35,499 nucleotides of DNA from a virus: positions 1 to 35,499 of IMG/VR virus record IMGVR_UViG_3300025154_000271. One strand, written 5' to 3'. The position numbers were made by a program, and so were the translations under genes. The notes under the pieces are model-generated. The model had not been told where the DNA came from. It ran no database searches and saw nothing but the letters and a program-made list of their open reading frames with translations. Below, piece after piece: positions 22,454-28,670 of the stretch; position 1 is the stretch's first letter, and every line of letters begins with the position of its first letter.

Positions 22454-22839
22454 CGAGTCGCCACTTCATCGAGTAGTTGCATCGCGAAGTCTGGCAACTC
22501 GCCACGGAATGGACGGCCGGCCCCTTCTGAGAACACGACGGCGCAATCGGGGTTGGTGCACCAATGTGTGATACGTAGCAGTATCCGAGTATCGGACGTA
22601 GACCGCACTGTGGCGCCGAAGCGCGACTCATCCTTGCCACCTGAAACCGCAACCACGCCAGGGCGCCCCATCATGTACGCCCTACCTTCGTGATCACGAG
22701 TGCTGAATAGGCTATCCTCCTGGAACCCGATGGTTTCCACTCCCGCGTCGTGCGCGTCGTAGTAGTGCCCGAGACGCTGTGCAAGAGCCCCGCAATCCGG
22801 GCACGCTAGTCGATCCGCAAAGTGCAGTAGGATGCTCAT
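22450..22839 (-). CDS. Hypothetical Cys-rich protein
   Basis: The 129-aa protein begins MSILLHFADRLACPDCGALA, with a CPDC knuckle at residues 13-16, and a second pair, THWCTNPDC, near residues 91-99. Together these would bind one zinc. The ATG (22837-22839) is behind GAGGCAGCG and overlaps the replication gene stop. Base composition is lower in GC than most of the genome. The function is unknown. Confidence 0.6.
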   Translation of the reverse strand: MSILLHFADRLACPDCGALAQRLGHYYDAHDAGVETIGFQEDSLFSTRDHEGRAYMMGRPGVVAVSGGKDESRFGATVRSTSDTRILLRITHWCTNPDCAVVFSEGAGRPFRGELPDFAMQLLDEVATR

Positions 22840-23654
22840 CGCTGCCTCGCTTCCATTCGGTCCTCACGGATGCATCGAAGCCATAGGTTCGACGTTGCAA
22901 ACTTCGTCTTCCCCTTCGTGCGGAGCTTCATGGCTATCAGAAGCGCACAATCAGCGGGGTGTTCGCCCGTACATCCGGGAATGCAGCCCTCGTGTATCGC
23001 GGCTTTGAGTTGCGATAGCTCAGAGTGCGATGGGATCGTACCGAACTGATCCTGCATGGAGTTGACGATGAAGCCGATACACGTACCCGAATACGGAGGG
23101 TCGATAGTCTCGAGCGGGGAGAGCATACATGGCGGCATTGATGTGTCGCCCGCCATCACCTTCCCGTAAGGCTTCTCGGGCGCGCTGCTCTCTCTCTCCT
23201 CTACTTTCCTTTCCTCTGCTTTCCTTTGTGGTGTTTTTGCTGGCAGTAACTCGGTTTCTGTTGACAGTAACCCACCGCTTAAGCACGAATGCGCGTCGGG
23301 AATACTTCCGTTCACACGCCGTTTTGTGATGTCTAAGTACCGCTCCTGTATCGAGCGGCTTGTCAGGATGCCGTGCGCATCAAGTTTTGCTCGGTCGAAC
23401 AGCCGTTCATTAAGACAGTCCTCGATGATTGCCGCGAGTGTTTCGAATTGCACGCCGGTGCTCTTCGCTAGGACGATGCACTCGCGATCATCCCACTTGA
23501 GACAATACCCCTTGCGGTAGATCCGCATGAGTAGTTTCACGTAGACAGCGAAGCCGACAATTCCATGCTTCGCTTCGATGAACTCAACGGCGGAATCCTG
23601 GTCGGCGTCCACGTCGAGCGGGAAGTATTCGAGGCCGTGCTTATAGGGCCTCAT
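22836..23654 (-). CDS. Replication protein, Lin1244/Lin1753-like N-terminal domain (DUF4373)
   Basis: The 272-aa protein begins MRPYKHGLEYFPLDVDADQD, followed by KHGIVGFAVYVKLLMRIYRK, CLKWDDRECIVLAKSTGV and LDAHGILTSRSIQERYLDIT. This is the pattern of the Lin1244/Lin1753 N-terminal (DUF4373) family, a DnaD-related winged-helix fold found in phage replication initiators. A Glu/Lys-rich linker follows near residues 140-165. The C-terminal part has HEGCIPGCTGEHPADC Cys residues and a helix. It is the first gene after promoter P3. Lower GC (a hand count of 50% at 23281-23340) suggests separate origin. Confidence 0.75.
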   Translation of the reverse strand: MRPYKHGLEYFPLDVDADQDSAVEFIEAKHGIVGFAVYVKLLMRIYRKGYCLKWDDRECIVLAKSTGVQFETLAAIIEDCLNERLFDRAKLDAHGILTSRSIQERYLDITKRRVNGSIPDAHSCLSGGLLSTETELLPAKTPQRKAEERKVEERESSAPEKPYGKVMAGDTSMPPCMLSPLETIDPPYSGTCIGFIVNSMQDQFGTIPSHSELSQLKAAIHEGCIPGCTGEHPADCALLIAMKLRTKGKTKFATSNLWLRCIREDRMEARQR

Positions 23655-23670
23655 AGCCTACCCCCGGACG

Positions 23671-23737
23671 CACAAAGAGCAAGGCGCGAGTGGAGGGAAG
23701 CGGCGAAGCGACCCGGCCCCACGCCCTGCTCTTTGTG
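23671..23737 (-). promoter_or_regulatory. Long hairpin in the leader of the replication gene
   Basis: Arms CACAAAGAGCAAGGCG (23671-23686) and CGCCCTGCTCTTTGTG (23722-23737) are inverted repeats with one mismatch. In minus-strand RNA all 16 pairs form (one G-U) around a 35-base loop. It lies between P3 and the replication gene start (17 bp from the ATG) and so sits in the message leader. It could regulate translation, attenuate transcription or mark an origin. Confidence 0.7.
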
Positions 23738-23792
23738 TCCCCGAAGATGCACGATTCCCTCTCTGCCGTTGTGATCGCTTCGCCTATCACGA

Positions 23793-23821
23793 ACGCTACA
23801 CCTACCGCGCCACCCACGCAA
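23793..23821 (-). promoter_or_regulatory. Promoter P3 for the replication operon
   Basis: On the minus strand TTGCGT (23816-23821), 17 bases, TAGCGT (23793-23798). The boxes and spacing resemble P1 and P2, though the -10 is weaker. It lies in a 247-bp gene-free stretch between the palindrome at 23835-23877 and the leader hairpin. Confidence 0.5.
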
Positions 23822-23834
23822 GTGCGGATTTAGC

Positions 23835-23877
23835 GCAGGCGGCGGGCCGGTTTCCCGGGCCTTCTCCCGCCGCCTGC
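23835..23877. terminator. 12-bp perfect inverted repeat, probable terminator of the P2 operon
   Basis: GCAGGCGGCGGG and CCCGCCGCCTGC (23835-23846 and 23866-23877) form a perfect GC-rich stem with a 19-base loop that can pair internally (GGCC/GGCC). It is 25 bp past the last gene of the P2 unit and directly before P3. A short AT stretch (CTAAAT) but no U run follows on the minus strand, so termination is likely but not certain. Confidence 0.5.
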
Positions 23878-23901
23878 ATCGGCCCCGACTCGACCGCGAG
23901 C

Positions 23902-24063
23902 CTACTTCTTCTTGCCGTGGCAGCACGCCGTTCCGCACCCGTCCACGACCTTCGACAGCCGCCGGCACACGCCGCAACCGTCCGAGAGCGCCACGTAGTT
24001 CACGCACTCGGCGTGAGTGCTCCCGTGCGAGGCAGGGAGCGTGGACCTCGTGCGGCGGTTCAT
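23902..24063 (-). CDS. Small Cys-rich protein
   Basis: The ATG at 24061-24063 overlaps the upstream TGA as ATGA. The 53-aa protein carries many Cys residues (AECVNY, GCGVCRRL, GCGTACCHGKKK) and could fold around zinc or through disulfides. The short basic tail ends the operon. The function is not recognised. Confidence 0.55.
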   Translation of the reverse strand: MNRRTRSTLPASHGSTHAECVNYVALSDGCGVCRRLSKVVDGCGTACCHGKKK

Positions 24064-24392
24064 CGGTAGTAGTCCACCGCCCATGCGATGTAATCCTCCC
24101 ACAGCACGGGTATCGATGCCGTGCTCTCGACTGACGCCGTACCCTCGACCGACTCTACGGCCTCCGAGTGCGCGGGCGCGATGGTGCGCGTGGTCGGCGT
24201 CACGGTGCGCGGCGCCTGCACGGTCACGACCGCAGGGGCGATGATCGTACGCCCGCCACCGTCGCAGAGCGTGGCCCCGAATGCAGGCGTAGCGATCGCC
24301 ACCGTCACGAGCATGATGAGCGCCGGGAGCGCCCACCGCCCGTCAACGCGGTAACATCCGAGCCCGAACAGCAGCTTCCATACCGTCGTCAC
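24060..24392 (-). CDS. Putative exported or membrane-anchored protein
   Basis: A GTG at 24390-24392 overlaps the HNH stop as GTGA, with GGAG nine bases upstream. The 110-aa protein has a basic N-terminus, then a hydrophobic helix (ALPALIMLVTVAIATPAFGA, residues 21-40) resembling a signal peptide with a possible cut after AFGA. A Thr/Val/Pro-rich outer stretch follows, ending WEDYIAWAVDYYR. It sits near the transglycosylase gene. The function is unknown. Confidence 0.58.
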   Translation of the reverse strand: MTTVWKLLFGLGCYRVDGRWALPALIMLVTVAIATPAFGATLCDGGGRTIIAPAVVTVQAPRTVTPTTRTIAPAHSEAVESVEGTASVESTASIPVLWEDYIAWAVDYYR

Positions 24393-24943
24393 GGCTTCAC
24401 GCTCCGAACATCTCTCCAAGTCTTACCCGCGAGTATTGCGCTAATGGTTGAATGGCTCACTCCGAACTTCCTTCCAAGCTCGCGCACGCCAGATCCTGCG
24501 GTGCGCTCACGGCGGATTGCTACTACAGATTCAGCATCGAGTCTCATCATCCCCGCCCTCCTCATATTCTCCCTATGCGTAACAGGCTCCAAATGGTCTG
24601 GATTGACACACGCCCGGTTACGGCAAATGTGATCTAGTTCCATGCCGTCTGGTATTGGCCCAACAAGCCTTTCATAGAAAACGCGATGAACCCTGCCACG
24701 TAGCCCGACAGCTCCGTATCCAGTCTTACCCTTGCGACCCTGCCATACCCAGCACCCACTCTCGTCAACGATGTAGTTCTGTGGGTGTCTGAAACTTCCG
24801 TGACCCGGCAGGTATCGGTGAGGTTTCCCGGCGATCACTCCATTCCTAGACTCGCTCTGTTTCGCTATGGCAGTTGGGCGCCCACAGCCGCACATACAGA
24901 GCCCGCTTGGGTTCGGGCCTTCCCCTATCATCTTCGCTGGCAT
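24389..24943 (-). CDS. HNH homing-type endonuclease with C-terminal helix-turn-helix
   Basis: The 184-aa protein starts at ATG 24941-24943 behind AGAGGTGG. It has a Cys knuckle near the start (LCMCGCGRP), then CWVWQGRKGKTGYG and an HNH core, DHICRNRACVNPDHL, with His105, Asn115 and His118 as metal and catalytic ligands. Residues 150-172 (RELGRKFGVSHSTISAIL) form a DNA-binding helix-turn-helix. This is the standard layout of free-standing phage homing endonucleases. Its GC content (hand counts of 53-57% in sampled lines) is lower than the flanks, and a promoter of its own is visible, both signs of an inserted selfish gene. Confidence 0.85.
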   Translation of the reverse strand: MPAKMIGEGPNPSGLCMCGCGRPTAIAKQSESRNGVIAGKPHRYLPGHGSFRHPQNYIVDESGCWVWQGRKGKTGYGAVGLRGRVHRVFYERLVGPIPDGMELDHICRNRACVNPDHLEPVTHRENMRRAGMMRLDAESVVAIRRERTAGSGVRELGRKFGVSHSTISAILAGKTWRDVRSVKP

Positions 24944-24972
24944 ACGCAGCCACCTCTCTACTAGGTGGAAAC

Positions 24973-24978
24973 AGTATA
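24973..24978 (-). promoter_or_regulatory. Extended -10 promoter for the HNH gene
   Basis: On the minus strand TGG-TATACT is an extended -10 element (TGn-TATAnT type) 30 bases before the HNH ATG. I see no good -35 box. It lies in the short AT-rich gap after the transglycosylase stop and probably gives the endonuclease gene separate expression. Confidence 0.4.
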
Positions 24979-24995
24979 CCACAGTATCTCCATAA

Positions 24996-25808
24996 CTAGG
25001 GTTTGGCACTCCAATGGTTCCAGTCGCGCCCGCCGTTCGACAGCACGGCGCTCACGGCGATGTTCGCTCTCGGGTCGAAGATGCTGTCGGGGAGATCCCC
25101 AAACACCACTTCGGCCGCCGCTAGACGGGCAGGCCAGTAGCGCGGCATCTGCTGGAAGAGCCCCGACGCGCCGCTGCTGCTGTTCACGCTGTTCGGATTC
25201 CCGCCGGACTCCTTGCGCATCACGGACAGTGCCGCGTCCACGTTCTCGTCAGGGAAGTATTCATCCACGAGCGACCGCCACTGCTCGACGCCCGACGTGT
25301 CGTAGCTGCCCGTGTATGCAGCCTGCACCGCGCTCGGCGTGGATGCCTTCGGGGCAGGTGTGGCCTTCTGTTGCTTGAGCGTGGCGATGGTGCTCGACGC
25401 TTCTTCGGCGAACGACTTGTAGGTCTGGGCAAGCTCGAGCGCATCAGCGAGTTCGATCTTGAGCGCGTTCGCGGTGGAGCTGGCCTCGTCAGCCTCTTCC
25501 ATCCAGTGGTCGCGGGATTCGGCCGCTTGCGTGGCGAGCCCCTGCGCTTCGGTCGTCGCCTTGTTCGCCTCGGTGATGGCGTCTGTCGCTGCATCCAGCC
25601 CACTGCATCGGCCCACCGTGAAGAGCATGATCGCGACGACGACAAGCGACACGTTACGCCACAGATCGCGCGGCAGCTTCTGCTTCCCTCCTGATGCCGG
25701 GCGCGGCTTGGGCGCCTTGCGGTGCGATTCGTAGACCTTGCGTGTGTCGAGCGCCGGGAAGTCGAGGTCGGTATCCTCGGGCTCCCAGCCGTCTACCTTT
25801 GCCGCCAT
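24996..25808 (-). CDS. Membrane-anchored lytic transglycosylase-like protein
   Basis: The 270-aa protein starts at ATG 25806-25808 behind AGGGGACTGCTC. A basic cytoplasmic N-terminus leads to one transmembrane helix (residues 53-67, VSLVVVAIMLFTVGR). A coiled coil of about 75 residues (70-146) and a Pro/Ala linker follow. The C-terminal domain from about residue 185 has the SLT lysozyme-like pattern: MRKESGGNP with the likely catalytic Glu200, SSGASGLFQQMPRYWPARL, and FDPRANIAVSAVLSNGGRDW. It would cut peptidoglycan outside the membrane. It is encoded with early genes, away from the amidase-holin cassette. Confidence 0.8.
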   Translation of the reverse strand: MAAKVDGWEPEDTDLDFPALDTRKVYESHRKAPKPRPASGGKQKLPRDLWRNVSLVVVAIMLFTVGRCSGLDAATDAITEANKATTEAQGLATQAAESRDHWMEEADEASSTANALKIELADALELAQTYKSFAEEASSTIATLKQQKATPAPKASTPSAVQAAYTGSYDTSGVEQWRSLVDEYFPDENVDAALSVMRKESGGNPNSVNSSSGASGLFQQMPRYWPARLAAAEVVFGDLPDSIFDPRANIAVSAVLSNGGRDWNHWSAKP

Positions 25809-25936
25809 GAGCAGTCCCCTTTCTTCGGGTACAGGATGATGCTCCGAGCGATGTGCTCGCGTAGGGCATCGGTTGGCCGTTCTATCCATTGCCGGTTGTC
25901 CATTCGGCCAGCAAGGGTTTTCACGATGCGTGGCAT
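25793..25936 (-). CDS. Small 47-aa basic protein
   Basis: The ATG at 25934-25936 lies 16 bp inside the end of the upstream membrane gene, and its stop overlaps the transglycosylase start. The product (MPRIVKTLAGRMDNRQWIER...) is basic and helical. The ribosome site is modest (GGTGGTGCTGCT). No family is recognised. Confidence 0.45.
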   Translation of the reverse strand: MPRIVKTLAGRMDNRQWIERPTDALREHIARSIILYPKKGDCSWRQR

Positions 25937-26067
25937 AGCAGCACCACCGCCAGGATCCCCAGGCATCCGACCATCGCCACGACGTTGTTTGCGCGTGGGG
26001 CTTTGAGGCTGTCCGTGCAGCCGAGAACCATCAGCACGACCGCGAGGACCGCTGCGATGATGCTCAC
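25921..26067 (-). CDS. Small two-helix membrane protein
   Basis: A GTG at 26065-26067 overlaps the radical-SAM stop as GTGA. The 48-aa protein has two hydrophobic helices (IIAAVLAVVLMVLGC near 3-17, and VVAMVGCLGILAVVLL near 29-45) joined by a short basic turn. It has the size and shape of a class II holin and lies next to the transglycosylase, so it could help that enzyme. It could also be a simple membrane peptide. Confidence 0.5.
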   Translation of the reverse strand: MSIIAAVLAVVLMVLGCTDSLKAPRANNVVAMVGCLGILAVVLLCHAS

Positions 26068-27065
26068 GATGCACCCGGCTTCCAGTCGTACACGATGCCG
26101 TCCAACGCGGGGTTCGTGCCGCCGTGCTTGTAGTGCAGCGGCACCCCGGCAGTGAGGCATTGGTCGCGCAGGGAGCGGAGCCACGAGGCGGGACAGGTGT
26201 TCGGCATGTTGTCGGAGCAATAGTCGTCGTCGCAGGATGCGTCACGCGAATCACAGTCGTACGAATCGTGCAGCGGCTTCCCTGGCGTCTTGGCTCCGAT
26301 GATCACAAGGTTGATGCCGGGTGCCTGAACTTGGGGCACCACTTCCCCGATGATGTGCCCACACACGTCGCCGAGCGCGTCGAAGAAGCCCTGCGGTGCG
26401 AGCCGTCGCCCCAAGTCCATCGGCCCCAGCATCGGCTCCACGCTCACGAACCGATGCGCTGCGGGCGTGTCGAGCAGGAGCGGGATGCGCTCGTCTGCGT
26501 CGGCTTGGTTGGTGACGGTGACGCCGAGCCAGAGGTTGGGAATCAGCTCGCCTGGGTGCAGCCGTGACTCAGTGAGTGCGGCGAAGTATCGGCGCATGTT
26601 CTCCGGCTGCTTAGTGAGCAGCATGAAGGTATGCCGTGGCGTGTCCGAGAAGGGCGACTGCCCGGAGCACTCGATAATCGTGCCCATGATGCGGTCGCGG
26701 AAGTCGTCTGGGAACGCAGGGTCGAACAGGTCGCCCATGCTGCCGAGGAAGATGACGGACGGCTTCTTGCGGCGCAGGGGTTCGTCCAGGCGGTGCGGGT
26801 AGACGGTGGGATAGAAGCCGACAGGGAATGCACCGTTGCCGATGATGGGGATGACCCCGGGCCGATCCTCTACGGGATGCGGCTCGGGTGCCGTGACGTA
26901 CTCCGCGCCACCCAACAGCTCGGCCGTCAGGTCACTCTTCTTGGCAACAGCGCCAGTACAGAAGCGGTCAGCGATCCGTGCGGCGTAGCAGTAGGGGCAG
27001 CCCCGCGTGCAGCCGGTTATCGGATTCCAGGTGAGGTCACACCAGGGTATCGACGTCTTGTTCAC
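26064..27065 (-). CDS. Phage Gp37/Gp68 family protein (DUF5131), radical-SAM-like
   Basis: The 333-aa protein begins MNKTSIPWCDLTWNPITGCT. Residues 19-26 (CTRGCPYC) give the CxxxCxxC motif that holds a 4Fe-4S cluster in radical-SAM enzymes. Further family signatures are KKPSVIFLGSMGDLFDP, TFMLLTKQPENMRRY, IPNLWLGVTVTNQADADERI, HRFVSVEPMLGPMDL and, near the end, VPLHYKHGG. An insertion rich in Asp and Cys near residues 270-295 (YDCDSRDASCDDDYCSDN) is unusual and may bind metal. The chemical role of the family is unsettled; it is often found in phages and mobile elements. Confidence 0.88.
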   Translation of the reverse strand: MNKTSIPWCDLTWNPITGCTRGCPYCYAARIADRFCTGAVAKKSDLTAELLGGAEYVTAPEPHPVEDRPGVIPIIGNGAFPVGFYPTVYPHRLDEPLRRKKPSVIFLGSMGDLFDPAFPDDFRDRIMGTIIECSGQSPFSDTPRHTFMLLTKQPENMRRYFAALTESRLHPGELIPNLWLGVTVTNQADADERIPLLLDTPAAHRFVSVEPMLGPMDLGRRLAPQGFFDALGDVCGHIIGEVVPQVQAPGINLVIIGAKTPGKPLHDSYDCDSRDASCDDDYCSDNMPNTCPASWLRSLRDQCLTAGVPLHYKHGGTNPALDGIVYDWKPGAS

Positions 27066-27075
27066 GATGCGCCCC

Positions 27076-27486
27076 TCATCGGTACGGATCGCACCACAGC
27101 GATGCGACCTCCTCGGCCAGCGTGTCGGGCGACAGGAGCATCAGCCGGCCGACGCGCACGTCGATGCTCGTGCCGCCCGCCATGAGGCGCACCGTCTCCC
27201 TGCCGCTCGGCGGCTTCGCCTCGAACGACCGCCGAAGCGATGCTGCCTGGTCTGCGATGGAGCGCACCACGCCACGGTAGGCGTCGAGGTCGCGCCAGTC
27301 GTTGCGGGTACGCTTGCGGCCGTCCGGCGAGACATGCACGCGCGGGCGGGCTTCGAGGTTGGCACCGCGGCGGCGCATCTCAGTGATGCGCGACCTGTAG
27401 TCGATGCAGATGTGATCCGCGAATTCCGCGACGTCGTGCCATCGTCCATCCGAAAGAACGGCCGTGATGCGCTGTATGTCGGTCAC
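27076..27486 (-). CDS. Winged-helix DNA-binding protein, possible regulator
   Basis: A GTG at 27484-27486 behind AAGGAGATTCCA gives 136 aa. The N-terminal 60 residues (TDIQRITAVLSDGRWHDVAE, then RSRITEMRRRGANLEARPRV) fit the winged-helix form common in phage early proteins, with a basic recognition helix. The C-terminal half is helical with a hydrophobic core. It may regulate early genes or assist replication. The fold is by pattern. Confidence 0.62.
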   Translation of the reverse strand: MTDIQRITAVLSDGRWHDVAEFADHICIDYRSRITEMRRRGANLEARPRVHVSPDGRKRTRNDWRDLDAYRGVVRSIADQAASLRRSFEAKPPSGRETVRLMAGGTSIDVRVGRLMLLSPDTLAEEVASLWCDPYR

Positions 27487-27668
27487 TGGAATCTCCTTCC
27501 GTGCAGCATTGAGGATACAAGCCCCGCCACGTCGTCGCACTCAAGCGACTCGAGCGTGATGTACGCGCCCGCGCTCCCGTACGCGACGAACACGCACGCC
27601 CCGGCCTTACGAGCAGACACGCCCGGACACGCCTCCTGCACCGCCGCTATCGCCTCATCGTGCGTCAT
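27483..27668 (-). CDS. Hypothetical 61-aa protein
   Basis: The ATG at 27666-27668 is behind GGGAGACGGC, and the stop overlaps the next GTG. The product starts MTHDEAIAAVQEACPGVSAR and looks like a small alpha/beta domain. No family is recognised. Confidence 0.55.
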   Translation of the reverse strand: MTHDEAIAAVQEACPGVSARKAGACVFVAYGSAGAYITLESLECDDVAGLVSSMLHGRRFQ

Positions 27669-27678
27669 GCCGTCTCCC

Positions 27679-27933
27679 TTACTCGCGTCGCAGGAGCTTC
27701 GCGATCTCGATGTGTGCACAGTTCGGCCGAACAGGATGGTACTCGGTGCCGTTCTCGCAGGTGCAGCTCGTGATGAGCCGCCCGTGCGCATCGCGTCCAT
27801 ACGCTACCTGGTAGGGCTCACGGCGCGAACCCCTGACCACAAGGCGGATGCCGTGCTCGTTGGCGCTTGTGACCTCGACGCGCTCTTCGCGAAGATAGCG
27901 GATGGCCTTGTCGGCTTTCGCTTCGCGTGCCAC
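27679..27933 (-). CDS. SWIM-like zinc-finger protein
   Basis: The 84-aa protein has two beta strands (HGIRLVVRGSRREPYQVAYG), then CTC at residues 57-59 and CAH at 72-74, giving the CxC...CxH pattern of SWIM zinc fingers. In those, a preceding beta hairpin is also typical. SWIM proteins elsewhere act with recombinases. The gene directly follows the ERF annealing protein, which suggests a joint role in recombination. The GTG start (27931-27933) lacks a strong ribosome site, implying coupling to ERF translation. Confidence 0.68.
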   Translation of the reverse strand: MAREAKADKAIRYLREERVEVTSANEHGIRLVVRGSRREPYQVAYGRDAHGRLITSCTCENGTEYHPVRPNCAHIEIAKLLRRE

Positions 27934-27935
27934 GG

Positions 27936-28670
27936 CTAGAACTGGATCTCTTCGGCATCCGGGTCGAGCGTGTAATCCTCGGCGGGGGCTTCGGCCGCCA
28001 AGTCCGCTTCGACCTCAGCGATCTTCGCGTCCACCTGCGCCTTCCTAGCCTTCAGCACGTCGATGAATGCCGACGCCTCGGCTTTCGTGAGGTCGCCGGG
28101 GTGGTTCTTGCCGGGCTTCGACTTCGCGATGGTGCTATTCAGGTAGTCGTCATCCCATCCGACCTCGTGCGCGAGTCCGAAGATGAGGCCGATCTGGTTG
28201 TCGGATGCGAGGCCCGTGCGCGGCGTGGCGGCAGGAGTGGACGCGGGGGTATCCGCACCTCCGCTTGCGCGATTCGCGTCATCGTCCTCCTGCGCAAGTC
28301 CGAAGATAGCCGCGACCGCATAACGGCGGCAGTATGTTAGAGCGGCTCCCGCGCCTTGCGGGTCGGGCTTGGACAACGCGACGACAAACTGCCCGAAGTC
28401 CATCTTCTCGCCAGTGACGTACAGCAGCCAGGTGTGGACGCCAACGAGCGGGCCATCATTCACCGGCGCCTGTATGAGCGCGAATCCACACGCAGCGAGG
28501 ATGGGCTTTGCCACATCAAGGAACGCCTCGAGATCCGCATACTTTATCGGCTTGTTGTCGCGCTTGAACGCTGGATTCTCAGCGTTCTTCTTAGGATCGG
28601 GCATCTCGGCATATGCTTCGATGAACGCCTCGTGTATCGGCTTCGGTGAGGCCTTCGCTGTCTCAGCCAC
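27936..28670 (-). CDS. erf: ERF-family single-strand annealing protein
   Basis: The 244-aa recombinase pairs complementary DNA strands during phage recombination and circularisation. Family signatures (PF04404) are plain: IHEAFIEAYAEMPDPKKNAE, KYADLEAFLDVAKPILAACG, then DPQGAGAALTYCRRYAVAAI (residues 103-122) and EDDDANRA. The C-terminal part, DNQIGLIFGLAHEVGWDDDY plus helices, is a helical hairpin common in these proteins. It follows the DUF1351 gene, a frequent partner order. The ATG (28668-28670) overlaps the upstream stop. Confidence 0.88.
   Translation of the reverse strand: MAETAKASPKPIHEAFIEAYAEMPDPKKNAENPAFKRDNKPIKYADLEAFLDVAKPILAACGFALIQAPVNDGPLVGVHTWLLYVTGEKMDFGQFVVALSKPDPQGAGAALTYCRRYAVAAIFGLAQEDDDANRASGGADTPASTPAATPRTGLASDNQIGLIFGLAHEVGWDDDYLNSTIAKSKPGKNHPGDLTKAEASAFIDVLKARKAQVDAKIAEVEADLAAEAPAEDYTLDPDAEEIQF

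Noticed and set aside
23641-23790. Possible 49-aa GTG gene before the replication protein
   Set aside because: Its start lies at or ahead of the predicted P3 transcript start, it runs through the leader hairpin and overlaps the real start. No ribosome site of quality is seen.
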